From Bog-950 sp044228435 (GTDB taxonomy: Bacteria; Bacteroidota; Bacteroidia; Chitinophagales; LD1), in the NCBI GenBank assembly GCA_044228435.1, contig JBGAUW010000004.1, positions 62,001 to 126,000 on the forward strand: 64,000 nt of DNA. Direction: 5' to 3'. Every line of letters starts with the position of its first letter. Positions within the stretch are counted from its first letter, which is position 1. Below the pieces are notes generated by a model that saw only the letters and a list, made by a program, of their open reading frames with translations, made no database searches and was not told the DNA's origin. The translations under genes and the position numbers were made by a program. Below, piece after piece: positions 51,164-60,298 of the stretch.

Positions 51164-51894
51164 TGTGCACCCTTTTACCTGTTTTTATCCGATCGAAGGT
51201 TTACCTATCCGTGTTTACACTAGTATCTGTATTTGTTTTTGCCGGTAGCAGTGTGCAGGCACAAACCGACAAACAAATACTTTACAAGGCCTTTAAAAAA
51301 ATGGATGCCGTGCAGGATTACCAGGCCGATATTGCCATGAACTTTGATATACCGGGCCTTAACCTGCAGCAACTAAGCGGCAAGGTTTATTACAAAAAGC
51401 CCGATAAGTTTCGCATTAAAACCAAAGGCATCTTTTTTCTGCCCAAACAAAATTTGTATTACGGCATGGAGGTAATTGCCGACACGCTTAAATACACCGC
51501 TATAAACAGCGGCACCGAAAAAGTAAATGGCGAAACCTGCACCATCATAACCGTGGTGCCTACTACTGAAAATGATTTACTGGTAGGTAAATTTTGGATA
51601 CAGGCGGGTAAAGGCCTGGTTCAAAAATCGCAGCTAACTACCAAAAGTAACGGTACCATTACTATAGAAAATAAGTTTGCCAGCGCTGCAGCTAATGCCT
51701 TGCCCGATGAGATGCTGCTTACGGTAGACGTGCAAAAATTTAAGGTGCCCAAAATGGTATCGATGGAGATTAATTCAAAAGCCAAGGCAAACCCAGGCAA
51801 TACAAAAAACAAAAACACAGGCACCATACTGCTTAAGTTTTCGCAGTATAAAATCAATCAAAAACTGAAGGATGAGGTATTTGAAGGCGAATAG
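51163..51894 (+). CDS. LolA-like outer-membrane lipoprotein carrier protein
   Basis: A 243-residue periplasmic protein with a signal peptide (SVFTLVSVFVFAGSSVQAQ); the ATG at 51163 is fused to the permease stop (TAATG). The fold is LolA/LolB-like: an initial helix (LYKAFKKMDAVQDYQADI), then strands (LSGKVYYKKPDKFRIKT). It has a basic Lys/Asn-rich loop near the end (KAKANPGNTKNKNTG). It probably shuttles a lipid or lipoprotein between membranes, perhaps for the exporter encoded just before it; this pairing is inferred. Confidence 0.72.
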   Translation: MCTLLPVFIRSKVYLSVFTLVSVFVFAGSSVQAQTDKQILYKAFKKMDAVQDYQADIAMNFDIPGLNLQQLSGKVYYKKPDKFRIKTKGIFFLPKQNLYYGMEVIADTLKYTAINSGTEKVNGETCTIITVVPTTENDLLVGKFWIQAGKGLVQKSQLTTKSNGTITIENKFASAAANALPDEMLLTVDVQKFKVPKMVSMEINSKAKANPGNTKNKNTGTILLKFSQYKINQKLKDEVFEGE

Positions 51895-51920
51895 TCTTTT
51901 GCAGGTCTAACACGTTAAAC

Positions 51921-51955
51921 AAAAAAAGCGCATTCGTAAACGAATGCGCTCTTTG
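51921..51955. terminator. Bidirectional terminator
   Basis: Perfect 10-bp stem AGCGCATTCG (51927-51936) / CGAATGCGCT (51941-51950) with a 4-base loop. A-tract upstream and T-rich tract downstream allow termination from both sides, that is for the ABC operon and the minus-strand isomerase. Confidence 0.85.
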
Positions 51956-52010
51956 CTTTATATGCACTATTCCTCAAAGCCTCCGCCTTTGGCGAGAGAT
52001 TTGGGGGTAT

Positions 52011-52517
52011 TTAATGATGGCTGTGGTCGCCGTGGTCGTGAACGTGGCCGTGCTCTAATTCAACCGGGTGTGCTTCGCGCACTTCTAATACCTCGCCGCT
52101 AAACAACAATGGCTTGCCTGCAAACGGGTGATTTAAATCTACGGTAACCTTATCGTCGGCAATATTTACTATGCGGCCCTGGAAAGGGTTGCCGTGCTGA
52201 TCCTGCAAAGGCACCACGTTGCCTACAAACAGCATATCATCCTGCGATTGACCATCGACAGCAAAAACGCTTTTATCCAGCTGAATAACGGCTTGCTCAT
52301 CGTACTCGCCGTAACCTTCTTCGGCGGTAAGCGAAAAGTTAAATTGATTACCGGCAATTAGGCCTTCGAGGTTTTTTTCAAATTGCTCTAATACGTTACC
52401 GTGACCGAATAAAAAGGTAAATGGATTATCGCGGTCTGCCGCATCTGCTACTTGTCCGTTGGGCTCATTACGCAATTCGTACGTTAATTTCACCACTGTA
52501 TTTGGTGCTGCTTTCAT
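52011..52517 (-). CDS. FKBP-type peptidyl-prolyl isomerase, SlyD-like
   Basis: A 168-residue protein. The FKBP half (VVKLTYELRNEPNGQVAD, PFTFLFGHGNVLEQFEKNL) and the inserted IF domain (EGYGEYDEQAVIQLDKSV) match SlyD. The C-terminus is His-rich (EHGHVHDHGDHSHH), the metal-binding tail known in SlyD, which binds nickel and other metals. It is a cytoplasmic folding catalyst and metallochaperone. Monocistronic, ending at the shared terminator. Confidence 0.92.
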   Translation of the reverse strand: MKAAPNTVVKLTYELRNEPNGQVADAADRDNPFTFLFGHGNVLEQFEKNLEGLIAGNQFNFSLTAEEGYGEYDEQAVIQLDKSVFAVDGQSQDDMLFVGNVVPLQDQHGNPFQGRIVNIADDKVTVDLNHPFAGKPLLFSGEVLEVREAHPVELEHGHVHDHGDHSHH

Positions 52518-52626
52518 TTTTTAAGTTTTAAATTGAAGATTAGTAAAAGTTAGAGGAGAGAATATTTCAGCAGTGAAAAGGTTCAAAACTCTGGGTCAAA
52601 ATTAGAATTATTCCTTAAAACCGCTT

Positions 52627-53472
52627 CTAATTGATCGGGCATAGCTCTTCGCTTTTTTTCCACAATTTTTTGCCCAGTTCTTTGTCTAAAGCAAGGGCGG
52701 AGGCCTGTTTTTCTTTACACTTATCGAAATACTTGCCGGTAACATTTTTTACCTCGGGCGAAGTAGCCAGGTAAATAGAGGTTTTGGCACCGTCCTCCAG
52801 GCTGATACCAGCTATTTTGGTCATCAGCGACCAAAATAGTGACGAATACCAATTGGCACTTTTATTACCAATCTGAGTCTTTACCACACCCGGGTGCAGG
52901 CTATTCACAGTCACATTTGTTCCGTTTAATCTATCCGCAAGTTCATTCGTAAACAGCACGTTAGCCAGCTTACTTTGCTCATACGCCCTCATTATAAAGT
53001 AATTCTTATCTGCAGTAAATGAGTCAAAGTCTATTTTACCGCGATAGTGCGAGCGCGAGGCCACGTTCACTATTCGTCCATAGTCCGATTTCTTAATTAA
53101 GTCAATTAAAAGGTTAGTCAGCAAAAAGTAAGCAAAGTGATTGGTGGCAATAGTAGTTTCCAGGCCATCTTCGGTTAAACCGAATTCAACAAAGGTGCCG
53201 CCTGCGTTATTAATCAATACATCTATCACGCTCAGTTCTTTCTTAATATCTGCAGCCAGCTGGCGAACAGATTTTTGAGAAGACAGATTAGCTACAAAAT
53301 ACTTTACGTTGTTGTTTCCGCTGGCGGCTTTTATCTCCTTCACCGCTTCCTCGCCTTTCTCTTTACTGCGGGCTACTATGTAAACATTAGCACCCTGCCT
53401 GGCTATTCCAATAGAAGTTGCCAGGCCAATGCCTGCATTACCCCCGGTTATAATCACATTCTTTCCTTTCAT
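52627..53472 (-). CDS. Short-chain dehydrogenase/reductase
   Basis: A 281-residue NAD(P)-dependent oxidoreductase with the cofactor site TGGNAGIG (9-16), NNAGG and the catalytic Ser139, Tyr164 and Lys168 (YEQSKLAN). The pattern with ARSKEKG after strand 2 suggests NADPH preference and resemblance to retinol-dehydrogenase-type SDRs. The substrate is unknown. It is the last gene of the minus-strand selenium/MBOAT operon and overlaps selD by 4 bp. Confidence 0.88.
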   Translation of the reverse strand: MKGKNVIITGGNAGIGLATSIGIARQGANVYIVARSKEKGEEAVKEIKAASGNNNVKYFVANLSSQKSVRQLAADIKKELSVIDVLINNAGGTFVEFGLTEDGLETTIATNHFAYFLLTNLLIDLIKKSDYGRIVNVASRSHYRGKIDFDSFTADKNYFIMRAYEQSKLANVLFTNELADRLNGTNVTVNSLHPGVVKTQIGNKSANWYSSLFWSLMTKIAGISLEDGAKTSIYLATSPEVKNVTGKYFDKCKEKQASALALDKELGKKLWKKSEELCPIN

Positions 53473-54500
53473 AAAACGGCTATGGTTTTTTCTTGTTGTT
53501 TAGTAAATCTTCCTATGGGTTCTAAATCAAAATTATTGTGAGCAGCCAGTTTAATAAATTCTTCCTTGCGCGTTGCATCTACCGCTATTAATAAGCCCCC
53601 GCTTGTTTGCGGGTCGCAAAGCGTAAGCAGCGATTCGCTGCCAATGCCCTGCACCTTACTTTCAAAAGCTTTCCAGTTTCGCATGGTATTATCTGCATAG
53701 ACGAACTTCGCGCACAAATCTTTTACACCGTGCAATAAAGGCACCTTACTGTAATTTATTTCGGCCGAAAGCGAAGCGCCTTCGCACATTTCTAAAAGGT
53801 GGCCTAACAGGCCAAAGCCGGTTACATCAGTTAGCGCATGTATGTATTCGTGTTTTCCCAACTCGTATCCAAACGTGTTTAAGGCACACATGGCATCAAT
53901 TCCCTGTTGTATATCGGCCGCAGTAACCAGGTCGCGCTTTAGCGCCGTTGCCAGCATGCCGGTTCCAATCGGTTTTGTTATAAAAAGCAGGTCGCCTTCG
54001 CGGGCCGTAGAGTTTTGTTTCAAATTGGGTATTGCTACCATACCATTTACCGCCAGGCCAAAAAACGGTTCCGGTGCATCAATGGTATGTCCCCCGGCAA
54101 GCATTACCTCAGCTAATGCACACACACTTTTTGCGCCTGCAATTATTTGTTGTGCTACTTCGGCCGGTATTTTTTCTACCGGAAAACCCAATACCGCTAT
54201 GGCCAAAAAAGGCTTACCCCCCATAGCGTATACATCGCTTAAGGCATTAGTGGCGGCTATGCGTCCGTAAGTAAAAGGGTCGTTTACTATGGGTGTAAAA
54301 AAGTCAACCGTGCTAATAAGCGCCATGCCGTTGCCCATATCGTATACAGCCGCATCGTCTTTAGTTTCGTTACCTACCAACAACTTATCGGAGTATTGTT
54401 GTGTTCCGGTATTCTTTAATATTTCCTCTAACACTGCCGGCGCTACTTTACAGCCGCAACCGCTACCGTGACTGAATTGTGTAAGTTTAATTTCGCTCAT
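53469..54500 (-). CDS. selD: Selenide, water dikinase
   Basis: A 343-residue SelD makes selenophosphate from selenide and ATP. The N-terminus carries the active loop HGSGCGCK with Cys15, Cys17 and Lys18 (a Cys form, not selenocysteine). Also present are the DFFTPIVNDPFTYGRIAATN metal/ATP segment, AGGHTIDAPEPFFG, TGFGLLGHL and CDPQTSGGLL. The only selenium user in view is mnmH in the same operon, so the product is probably for tRNA selenouridine. It overlaps the AlgJ-like gene by 14 bp. Confidence 0.96.
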   Translation of the reverse strand: MSEIKLTQFSHGSGCGCKVAPAVLEEILKNTGTQQYSDKLLVGNETKDDAAVYDMGNGMALISTVDFFTPIVNDPFTYGRIAATNALSDVYAMGGKPFLAIAVLGFPVEKIPAEVAQQIIAGAKSVCALAEVMLAGGHTIDAPEPFFGLAVNGMVAIPNLKQNSTAREGDLLFITKPIGTGMLATALKRDLVTAADIQQGIDAMCALNTFGYELGKHEYIHALTDVTGFGLLGHLLEMCEGASLSAEINYSKVPLLHGVKDLCAKFVYADNTMRNWKAFESKVQGIGSESLLTLCDPQTSGGLLIAVDATRKEEFIKLAAHNNFDLEPIGRFTKQQEKTIAVL

Positions 54501-55647
54501 TTATTTCTTTTTCTAAAGCCTGGATAAAAATTTCGCTCATGCCAAAATCATAATTTGCCATATCGGTTTCGGTAAACACAAATAATACAACATCAAAATC
54601 TTTGAGTTGTTGTTGTATATTCAGGTTCTTGATTTCTTTGCCGGTAGGCGATATATTAAAGTCGTATACGGTGTTGGCATAATACCAATACGCAGAATTT
54701 TGGCTTGTTGATGCCGGCAATACACCGCATTGATACAAAGTCCACATATAACTATCTCCAATAACTAAAAGCCGCGGCTTCTCTACCTTATCAAATGAAT
54801 CTCCTAACGCAATTTGCGGGTATGCTAGTTCCGGGCCCGGCACTTCGGAGAATATATTCATTAAATCCTGCAGGTCTTTATCAGTTCCCCGCGGCTTATT
54901 TGAAACCTCTATATTCTTGACATAATAGGATTTCTGCGCTTTGCCACTTTTATAATTCATAAATCCTACAATGCTATCCGCTGCACAAAACCCTCCGTAT
55001 AAACTCCAATGAACGCCCTGCATTGTAAAAAGCGGGTAATCAGTTTTGCCTTTTTGTTTTAAAAAATAACTGTAGAAATCAATATGCTTTACTCCTTCGG
55101 CTTCAAAGTCTTTTTGCAATAGCTTGTAGTTGTTCTCTCCTTTAGCCTTTTGCATGTATGCCGCAGGTATATATTCGCTCATGTAAGATGCCTTGCCCGG
55201 TGCTATAATGAATAAGCATGGTTTGCCAATACTATCAAACAAGTGTTGCATATAAGCAGAGCGCTTTACCCGGCGCAGCAGTGCCCCGTTGTCGGTAATA
55301 TCCTGGCCGGTAAAACTTTTAATGTATGGGCTGGCAAACAAACAATTGTTTTTGCCCACTACCAGGTCGGAGGGCGCATCGTTAAACAATCTAAACTTCC
55401 ACTCGTTCGTAAGTTTAACTAACCACGGTTTGTAACCTGCGCGCTGTTGCAAATATCCATCTGCGCTTTTTTGAAAAGTTTCATTCAGCCAGTTGTATCT
55501 GTTAAGTTTTTCGGGCTTTACATCTTCAGTCATGCCGGCCAGCCAGGTATTTTCTATTTTGGGTATACCAAACCAGAACTGTATTACCGGTAAAAACAGC
55601 AATAGCATAAGGCTTACCACAAAAATATACCGTACCGTTTTTTGCAT
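54487..55647 (-). CDS. AlgJ/AlgX-like O-acetyltransferase partner
   Basis: A 386-residue protein with one N-terminal membrane helix (YIFVVSLMLLLFLPVIQF) and a large periplasmic SGNH-hydrolase-like domain. The family motif GVHWSLYGGFCAAD (acidic/His pair) and VIGDSYMW (nucleophile Ser) are typical of AlgJ/AlgX. These work with MBOAT proteins to O-acetylate polysaccharides such as alginate. It overlaps the MBOAT gene by one base and selD by 14 bp. Its polysaccharide target is unknown. Confidence 0.85.
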   Translation of the reverse strand: MQKTVRYIFVVSLMLLLFLPVIQFWFGIPKIENTWLAGMTEDVKPEKLNRYNWLNETFQKSADGYLQQRAGYKPWLVKLTNEWKFRLFNDAPSDLVVGKNNCLFASPYIKSFTGQDITDNGALLRRVKRSAYMQHLFDSIGKPCLFIIAPGKASYMSEYIPAAYMQKAKGENNYKLLQKDFEAEGVKHIDFYSYFLKQKGKTDYPLFTMQGVHWSLYGGFCAADSIVGFMNYKSGKAQKSYYVKNIEVSNKPRGTDKDLQDLMNIFSEVPGPELAYPQIALGDSFDKVEKPRLLVIGDSYMWTLYQCGVLPASTSQNSAYWYYANTVYDFNISPTGKEIKNLNIQQQLKDFDVVLFVFTETDMANYDFGMSEIFIQALEKEINERN

Positions 55648-57068
55648 TAAAACCTAAAATAGATAAAGGGGTTAAATCCCGAGGTTACCACAGAACCCAG
55701 GCATACAATAAAAAGGAATATAGAAACCAGCCACCTTACGGATGTATTTATAAGGCTTACCTGTACACCGAAAAACGCTGGTATTTGTGCCCCTATAGCA
55801 GAGAAACAACCCGCAAATGAAATTGCTGTGGCAACAATAAGCGCACCCCAAAAAGTTTGTGTTACAATCAGGTTAAAGGCCATACTTTTAAAGCTGAACA
55901 TTTGCAACAGCATAGCATTTGCATAAGATAAGGTATCGGCCCTGAAAATAACCCAGCCTACCAACACAATAAGAAAAGTAACCGGCACCTTAATAATAGC
56001 CGGCAAGGTGAACCTTATTTTTGCTTTGGCAAACCTTTCGGTTGCAATAAAAAACCCATGATAAGCGCCCCAAATAACAAATGTCCAGCTGCTGCCATGC
56101 CAAAGGCCCGAAAGCAGAAAAACAATCCATAAATTAAGATAAGTGCGGTTTTCTGATATACGGTTACCGCCAAGCGGTATATACAAGTATCGCCGCATCC
56201 AGGCAGATAAAGTAATATGCCAGCGTTTCCAGAACTCTGTAATGCTTTGCGAAATATAGGGTGCATTAAAGTTTTCGGGAAAATCGAACCCAAGCATTTT
56301 ACCAATACCTATGGCCATATCGGAATATCCTGAAAAGTCGAAATACAGTTGAAAGGTATATGCCAGTGCACCCAGCCAACACTCACCGGCTGTAAGTTCT
56401 GCAACCGGTGTGCTAAAAATTTGAGTAGCTGTTTCGCCAAGCACGTTAGCTATTAAAACCTTGCGCGCCAAGCCAACAATAAACCGGAAAAAACCAGCCA
56501 ACCAATAGTTGCTGGTCAATTTTCTACGACGGTCTACTATATCATCGGCCAGTACATTATAGGTAACTATAGGGCCGGCAATTAAATGTGAAAAGAGAAA
56601 AATAAACAGCATGTAATCGCTAAACTTTCTAAGGGGCTTATGTTCGCCCCTATAAATATCAATGGTGTAACTCATTTCCTGAAAAACGAAAAATGAAATG
56701 CCTATAGGCAGAATAATCCTTGCCCAATCAAGTTGGGTCGCGCCCAGGTTTTGGAGTACCGTATTAACGTTATCGATAAAAAAGTTGGAATACTTGTAGT
56801 AAAACAACATGCCTACATTGAGAAGAACAGACAGTGCCAGAAACAGTTTTTTCTGTTTTCCCTCCGACTCGTATATCTTGTTGCCTAAATAATAATCGAT
56901 AACCAGCACCAATAATACTATAGCTATAAATTTAGGGGCACCCCAAGCGTAAAAAAACATACTTGCAGCCAGCAGCCAATAGTTTTTAGCCTTGTAGGGC
57001 ACCAAAAAATATATAAGCAGCACTGCGGGCAGAAAAAAACAAAGAAAAACAACACTGCTAAAAACCAT
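55647..57068 (-). CDS. MBOAT family O-acyltransferase (AlgI-like)
   Basis: A 473-residue polytopic protein with about ten membrane helices. AlgI-family marks are FVFQEMSYTIDIYRGEH, FSGYSDMAIGIGKMLGF, FWKRWHITLSAWMRRYLYIP and the catalytic His in LSGLWHGSSW. It passes an acyl group, usually acetyl, across the membrane to the AlgJ-like partner. This pair sits between mnmH and selD, which is not its usual setting. Confidence 0.92.
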   Translation of the reverse strand: MVFSSVVFLCFFLPAVLLIYFLVPYKAKNYWLLAASMFFYAWGAPKFIAIVLLVLVIDYYLGNKIYESEGKQKKLFLALSVLLNVGMLFYYKYSNFFIDNVNTVLQNLGATQLDWARIILPIGISFFVFQEMSYTIDIYRGEHKPLRKFSDYMLFIFLFSHLIAGPIVTYNVLADDIVDRRRKLTSNYWLAGFFRFIVGLARKVLIANVLGETATQIFSTPVAELTAGECWLGALAYTFQLYFDFSGYSDMAIGIGKMLGFDFPENFNAPYISQSITEFWKRWHITLSAWMRRYLYIPLGGNRISENRTYLNLWIVFLLSGLWHGSSWTFVIWGAYHGFFIATERFAKAKIRFTLPAIIKVPVTFLIVLVGWVIFRADTLSYANAMLLQMFSFKSMAFNLIVTQTFWGALIVATAISFAGCFSAIGAQIPAFFGVQVSLINTSVRWLVSIFLFIVCLGSVVTSGFNPFIYFRF

Positions 57069-57070
57069 TC

Positions 57071-58114
57071 TTACTGCTTTTGTATGGGTCTATTAATACA
57101 AGCACTTTCAATTATGGTTTTCGTGGCAGCACTTAAATTATCTTCTATTACAGCAATCCTAATTATCTCTTTGGTTTCTTTCATAGCAATACCCTTGTCG
57201 TAAGCCTTATCGTAATAGCGCAAAGCAATTTTAGCCGCGGTTTCCGGGTCGTTCCCCTCTAGTGCGGCCACGGCGGCCTTCCATTGTTCGTTGCCTAAGC
57301 GTTTTGTAATGTTACTAAACGAGGCCTTCAACTCTTCGGCAGTAAAAGAGCCATACTCTGCCATCAGATTTTTTACCCTTACCTCTATAGGCACCTCTAG
57401 AATATATAAAGGCGACAAGCGAAGTTGATTCCAAAAATTTATATCTAAAAACACTTTGCCAATGGTACGGCTTTCATCTTCCAGCCATATCACTTTATCC
57501 GGATTAAAGGTTCTCAACTCTTCCGCCATCCGGTTTTCAAAATACTCTGTACTGGGTTGAGGTAATTGGCCCAGAGCACCAAAGGCTGAGCCTTTATGAT
57601 TGGCAAGGGCCTCTAAATCTATTACTTGTTCCCCTTGCTGTTTTAGGTGTTGCAGCATCTGCGTTTTTCCGCTACCGGTGTGGCCACCTATAACTACAAA
57701 CTTAAACTTAGCCAAAAAGGTTTCTAATACATACCTACGGTAAGTTTTATAGCCACCGTTTAAAACAAATACCTCGTAGCCAAATAAATTAAGCAGCCAG
57801 GCCATGCTGCCGCTGCGCATGCCCCCGCGCCAGCAGTGCACAAAAACTTTATTATCTTTTACAAGCGGTTGCACAAACCGAACAAAATCAGCCATTTTTT
57901 TCCCAACTATATCCAACCCGTGTAAAATGGCTTCATTCTTACCTTGCTGCTTATAAATAGTGCCCACTATTTTGCGCTCATCGTTAGTAAACAGGGGCAA
58001 ATTGGTGGCGTGTAAAATATGACCGTGACTAAACTCGCCCTCCGAACGCACATCTAACGTAAGGTGCTGGCGCGATTGAGATAGAAAATCGCCAAGGCTA
58101 AGTTGCTGTATCAA
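57071..58114 (-). CDS. mnmH: tRNA 2-selenouridine synthase
   Basis: A 347-residue MnmH (SelU/YbbB) replaces the sulfur of 2-thiouridine at the tRNA wobble position with selenium, using selenophosphate. A rhodanese domain holds the catalytic Cys94 in HCWRGGMRSGS. A P-loop domain follows with GHTGSGKT (144-151) and WLEDESRTIGK. The overlap with meaB is 4 bp. SelD from the same operon supplies selenophosphate. Confidence 0.96.
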   Translation of the reverse strand: MIQQLSLGDFLSQSRQHLTLDVRSEGEFSHGHILHATNLPLFTNDERKIVGTIYKQQGKNEAILHGLDIVGKKMADFVRFVQPLVKDNKVFVHCWRGGMRSGSMAWLLNLFGYEVFVLNGGYKTYRRYVLETFLAKFKFVVIGGHTGSGKTQMLQHLKQQGEQVIDLEALANHKGSAFGALGQLPQPSTEYFENRMAEELRTFNPDKVIWLEDESRTIGKVFLDINFWNQLRLSPLYILEVPIEVRVKNLMAEYGSFTAEELKASFSNITKRLGNEQWKAAVAALEGNDPETAAKIALRYYDKAYDKGIAMKETKEIIRIAVIEDNLSAATKTIIESACINRPIQKQ

Positions 58115-58989
58115 AGGTATTGCTTTACAAAGCGATATAAATTAAAGTGCGGGGTGTTTATTTCGGCTTCCAATGCGGTTTTTAGTTCTCCGGTATCAAA
58201 GTTTTTCATGCGTGCTTTAGCCACTATTCGCAATGCTTTTTGCAAAAGCAATATTATTTTTCTTTCCCGGTTTCCTGCCTGGCCACCCCCTTCGTTAAAT
58301 TTTGCAATCAGTTCATTAACCCCGCGCCCTTCTACAGCTACTGTTTTAAGCACGGCAATATTTTCGCGCCCGCTTATTTGCAATTGATGCTCTAAAGAGT
58401 TTACCAGCGCATCGGCATCGGCGCGGTCGGCTTTATTTATTACAAAAATATTGGCAATCTCCATCAGTCCGGCCTTCATGGTTTGTACCGAGTCGCCGGC
58501 CTCGGGCACTAATACTACAACAGTAGTATCGGCCAGGCCAGCAATTTCTACTTCGCTTTGGCCTACGCCTACGGTTTCAATAAAAATATAATCGAAGGGA
58601 TAACTGCGCATTACTTCTACCACTTCCAGTATTTTGTCGCTAAGCCCACCTAACGATCCACGGGTAGCCACCGAACGAATAAACAGATTTTGATTATTAA
58701 AATGCGCACTCATTCGCAGGCGGTCGCCCAACAAAGCGCCCAGGTTAAAGGGCGATGAAGGGTCTACTAATACCAGCCCTATTTTTTTGTTTGCATCCAA
58801 TAAAACACCCACAACCGCGTTTAGCAACGTGCTTTTGCCGGCGCCCGGGGGGCCTGTAAAACCAATAACAGGTATATTGTTTGGTTGAAGCTGTTGCAGA
58901 ATTGTTTCAAAGTTTTCTGCCTCGTTTTCTACCAACGAAATAGTACGTGCCAGTGTTTTAAAATCGGTAATAGAATTTATGTTCGGCAA
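58111..58989 (-). CDS. meaB: Methylmalonyl-CoA mutase-associated GTPase MeaB
   Basis: A 292-residue G3E-type GTPase with GPPGAGKS (46-53), DPSSPFNLGALLGDR, ETVGVGQSE and VINKADRADAD. MeaB/ArgK proteins protect and load adenosylcobalamin into methylmalonyl-CoA mutase. The mutase genes are not in the window. It is the first gene of the minus-strand operon. The short spacer to the divergent gene at 59039 must contain its promoter. Confidence 0.93.
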   Translation of the reverse strand: MPNINSITDFKTLARTISLVENEAENFETILQQLQPNNIPVIGFTGPPGAGKSTLLNAVVGVLLDANKKIGLVLVDPSSPFNLGALLGDRLRMSAHFNNQNLFIRSVATRGSLGGLSDKILEVVEVMRSYPFDYIFIETVGVGQSEVEIAGLADTTVVVLVPEAGDSVQTMKAGLMEIANIFVINKADRADADALVNSLEHQLQISGRENIAVLKTVAVEGRGVNELIAKFNEGGGQAGNRERKIILLLQKALRIVAKARMKNFDTGELKTALEAEINTPHFNLYRFVKQYL

Positions 58990-59038
58990 GAGTTTTATGT
59001 TTATAGCTTAAAATTAAAATCCTTTTTCAAAGCCAGGC

Positions 59039-60298
59039 GTGATATACCAATCCTCTTTAAAGCGAATTTTGGACGAAGATAGTTTTCAGTGGCTTATTGT
59101 GCTTTGCTGCTGTTTAATTTTTGCCGGCCTGGTAGGCTCAAGGGCGCTGGCCAGCATTGGTATGATATCGCTGCTGGGCCTTTCGGTAGTATACTATGGG
59201 CCAGTTACAACTATTAAAAGCTACCTGGCCCGTAAAGAGTTGCTGTTTCTATCCCTCTTTCTTTTAATCGTTGTGTTTTCGGGTATTTATTCGGCCGATA
59301 AGCACAGCTGGTTTAACTGGGTGCGGGTAAAATTACCTTATATAGCATTGCCGCTTGCTTTTGCCCCTGCTGCCCGGCTGAGCGAAAAACGATTTACAGC
59401 TATTCTTACGGGTTTTGTGGTTATGCTCTCAGCAAGCGTATTAATTGTATTGCTTAATTACTTTGCCAACTATAAAGCTATAACCGAAGCTCTAAACAGG
59501 GGTAACGCCATACCAATCCCATTTACGCATAGCCACATCAGCCACATACGCTACACCTTAATGCTTGCCTTTGCATTTTTTTGTTGCTGGTATTTGCTCG
59601 GGCAAAAGAAATTCGTTTATAAAGCAAGCGAAAAATGGCTTCAGGGTTTTTTAATGGCTTTTCTTTTTGTAGCCCTGCATATACTTACGGTACGTAGTTC
59701 GCTTTTAGCCCTATACCTTGGCATATTTATATTACTTATAAGATGGATTTTTATTGGCAAAAATTTTATACCCGGTGTAGCTCTGCTTTTAATAATGCTT
59801 GCCATACCCTATGCCGGCAGTAAAATCATACCCAGCTGGCAAAACAAACTGGCTTATATGGATTATGATAAAAACCAGTTTTTAAAAGGCGACTTTAGTA
59901 ATCTATCAGATGGGGTGCGACTTATATCTATGCAGGGAGGGCTGCATTTAGCCAAACAAAACATCTGGCTGGGCGTAGGCGCCGGCGACTTAAAAACCGA
60001 AATGGATAAGTTTTACAGCACAGCTTACCCCCAGTTACCCGAGGCCGACCATAAGCTACCACATAACCAGCTTATCTGGACACTCGCAACGACCGGTGTT
60101 ATAGGTCTGAGCATTTTTTTAATAGCTTTTTTGCTGCCCCTTATTTTTAATGGCAACTATAAAAACTGGTTGTTTGTTATTTTTCATCTAACGCTATTCT
60201 CTTCTTTTTTTACCGAGGCCACGCTGGAAGAGCAAATTGGCACCGGCTTTTATCTTACTTTGCTGTTAGTTTTTATGAATTACTTTAAAAAGGAATGA
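59039..60298 (+). CDS. O-antigen ligase/polymerase family membrane protein
   Basis: A 419-residue polytopic protein starting at GTG 59039, with about ten to twelve membrane helices. The Wzy/WaaL-type pattern is seen in the large external loop near residues 260-345 (KLPHNQLIWTLATTGVIGL, with the conserved His-Asn and a Gly-rich segment WLGVGAGDLKTEM). It polymerises or ligates surface polysaccharide. It overlaps the next gene by 4 bp, forming a three-gene polysaccharide operon. Confidence 0.85.
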   Translation: MIYQSSLKRILDEDSFQWLIVLCCCLIFAGLVGSRALASIGMISLLGLSVVYYGPVTTIKSYLARKELLFLSLFLLIVVFSGIYSADKHSWFNWVRVKLPYIALPLAFAPAARLSEKRFTAILTGFVVMLSASVLIVLLNYFANYKAITEALNRGNAIPIPFTHSHISHIRYTLMLAFAFFCCWYLLGQKKFVYKASEKWLQGFLMAFLFVALHILTVRSSLLALYLGIFILLIRWIFIGKNFIPGVALLLIMLAIPYAGSKIIPSWQNKLAYMDYDKNQFLKGDFSNLSDGVRLISMQGGLHLAKQNIWLGVGAGDLKTEMDKFYSTAYPQLPEADHKLPHNQLIWTLATTGVIGLSIFLIAFLLPLIFNGNYKNWLFVIFHLTLFSSFFTEATLEEQIGTGFYLTLLLVFMNYFKKE

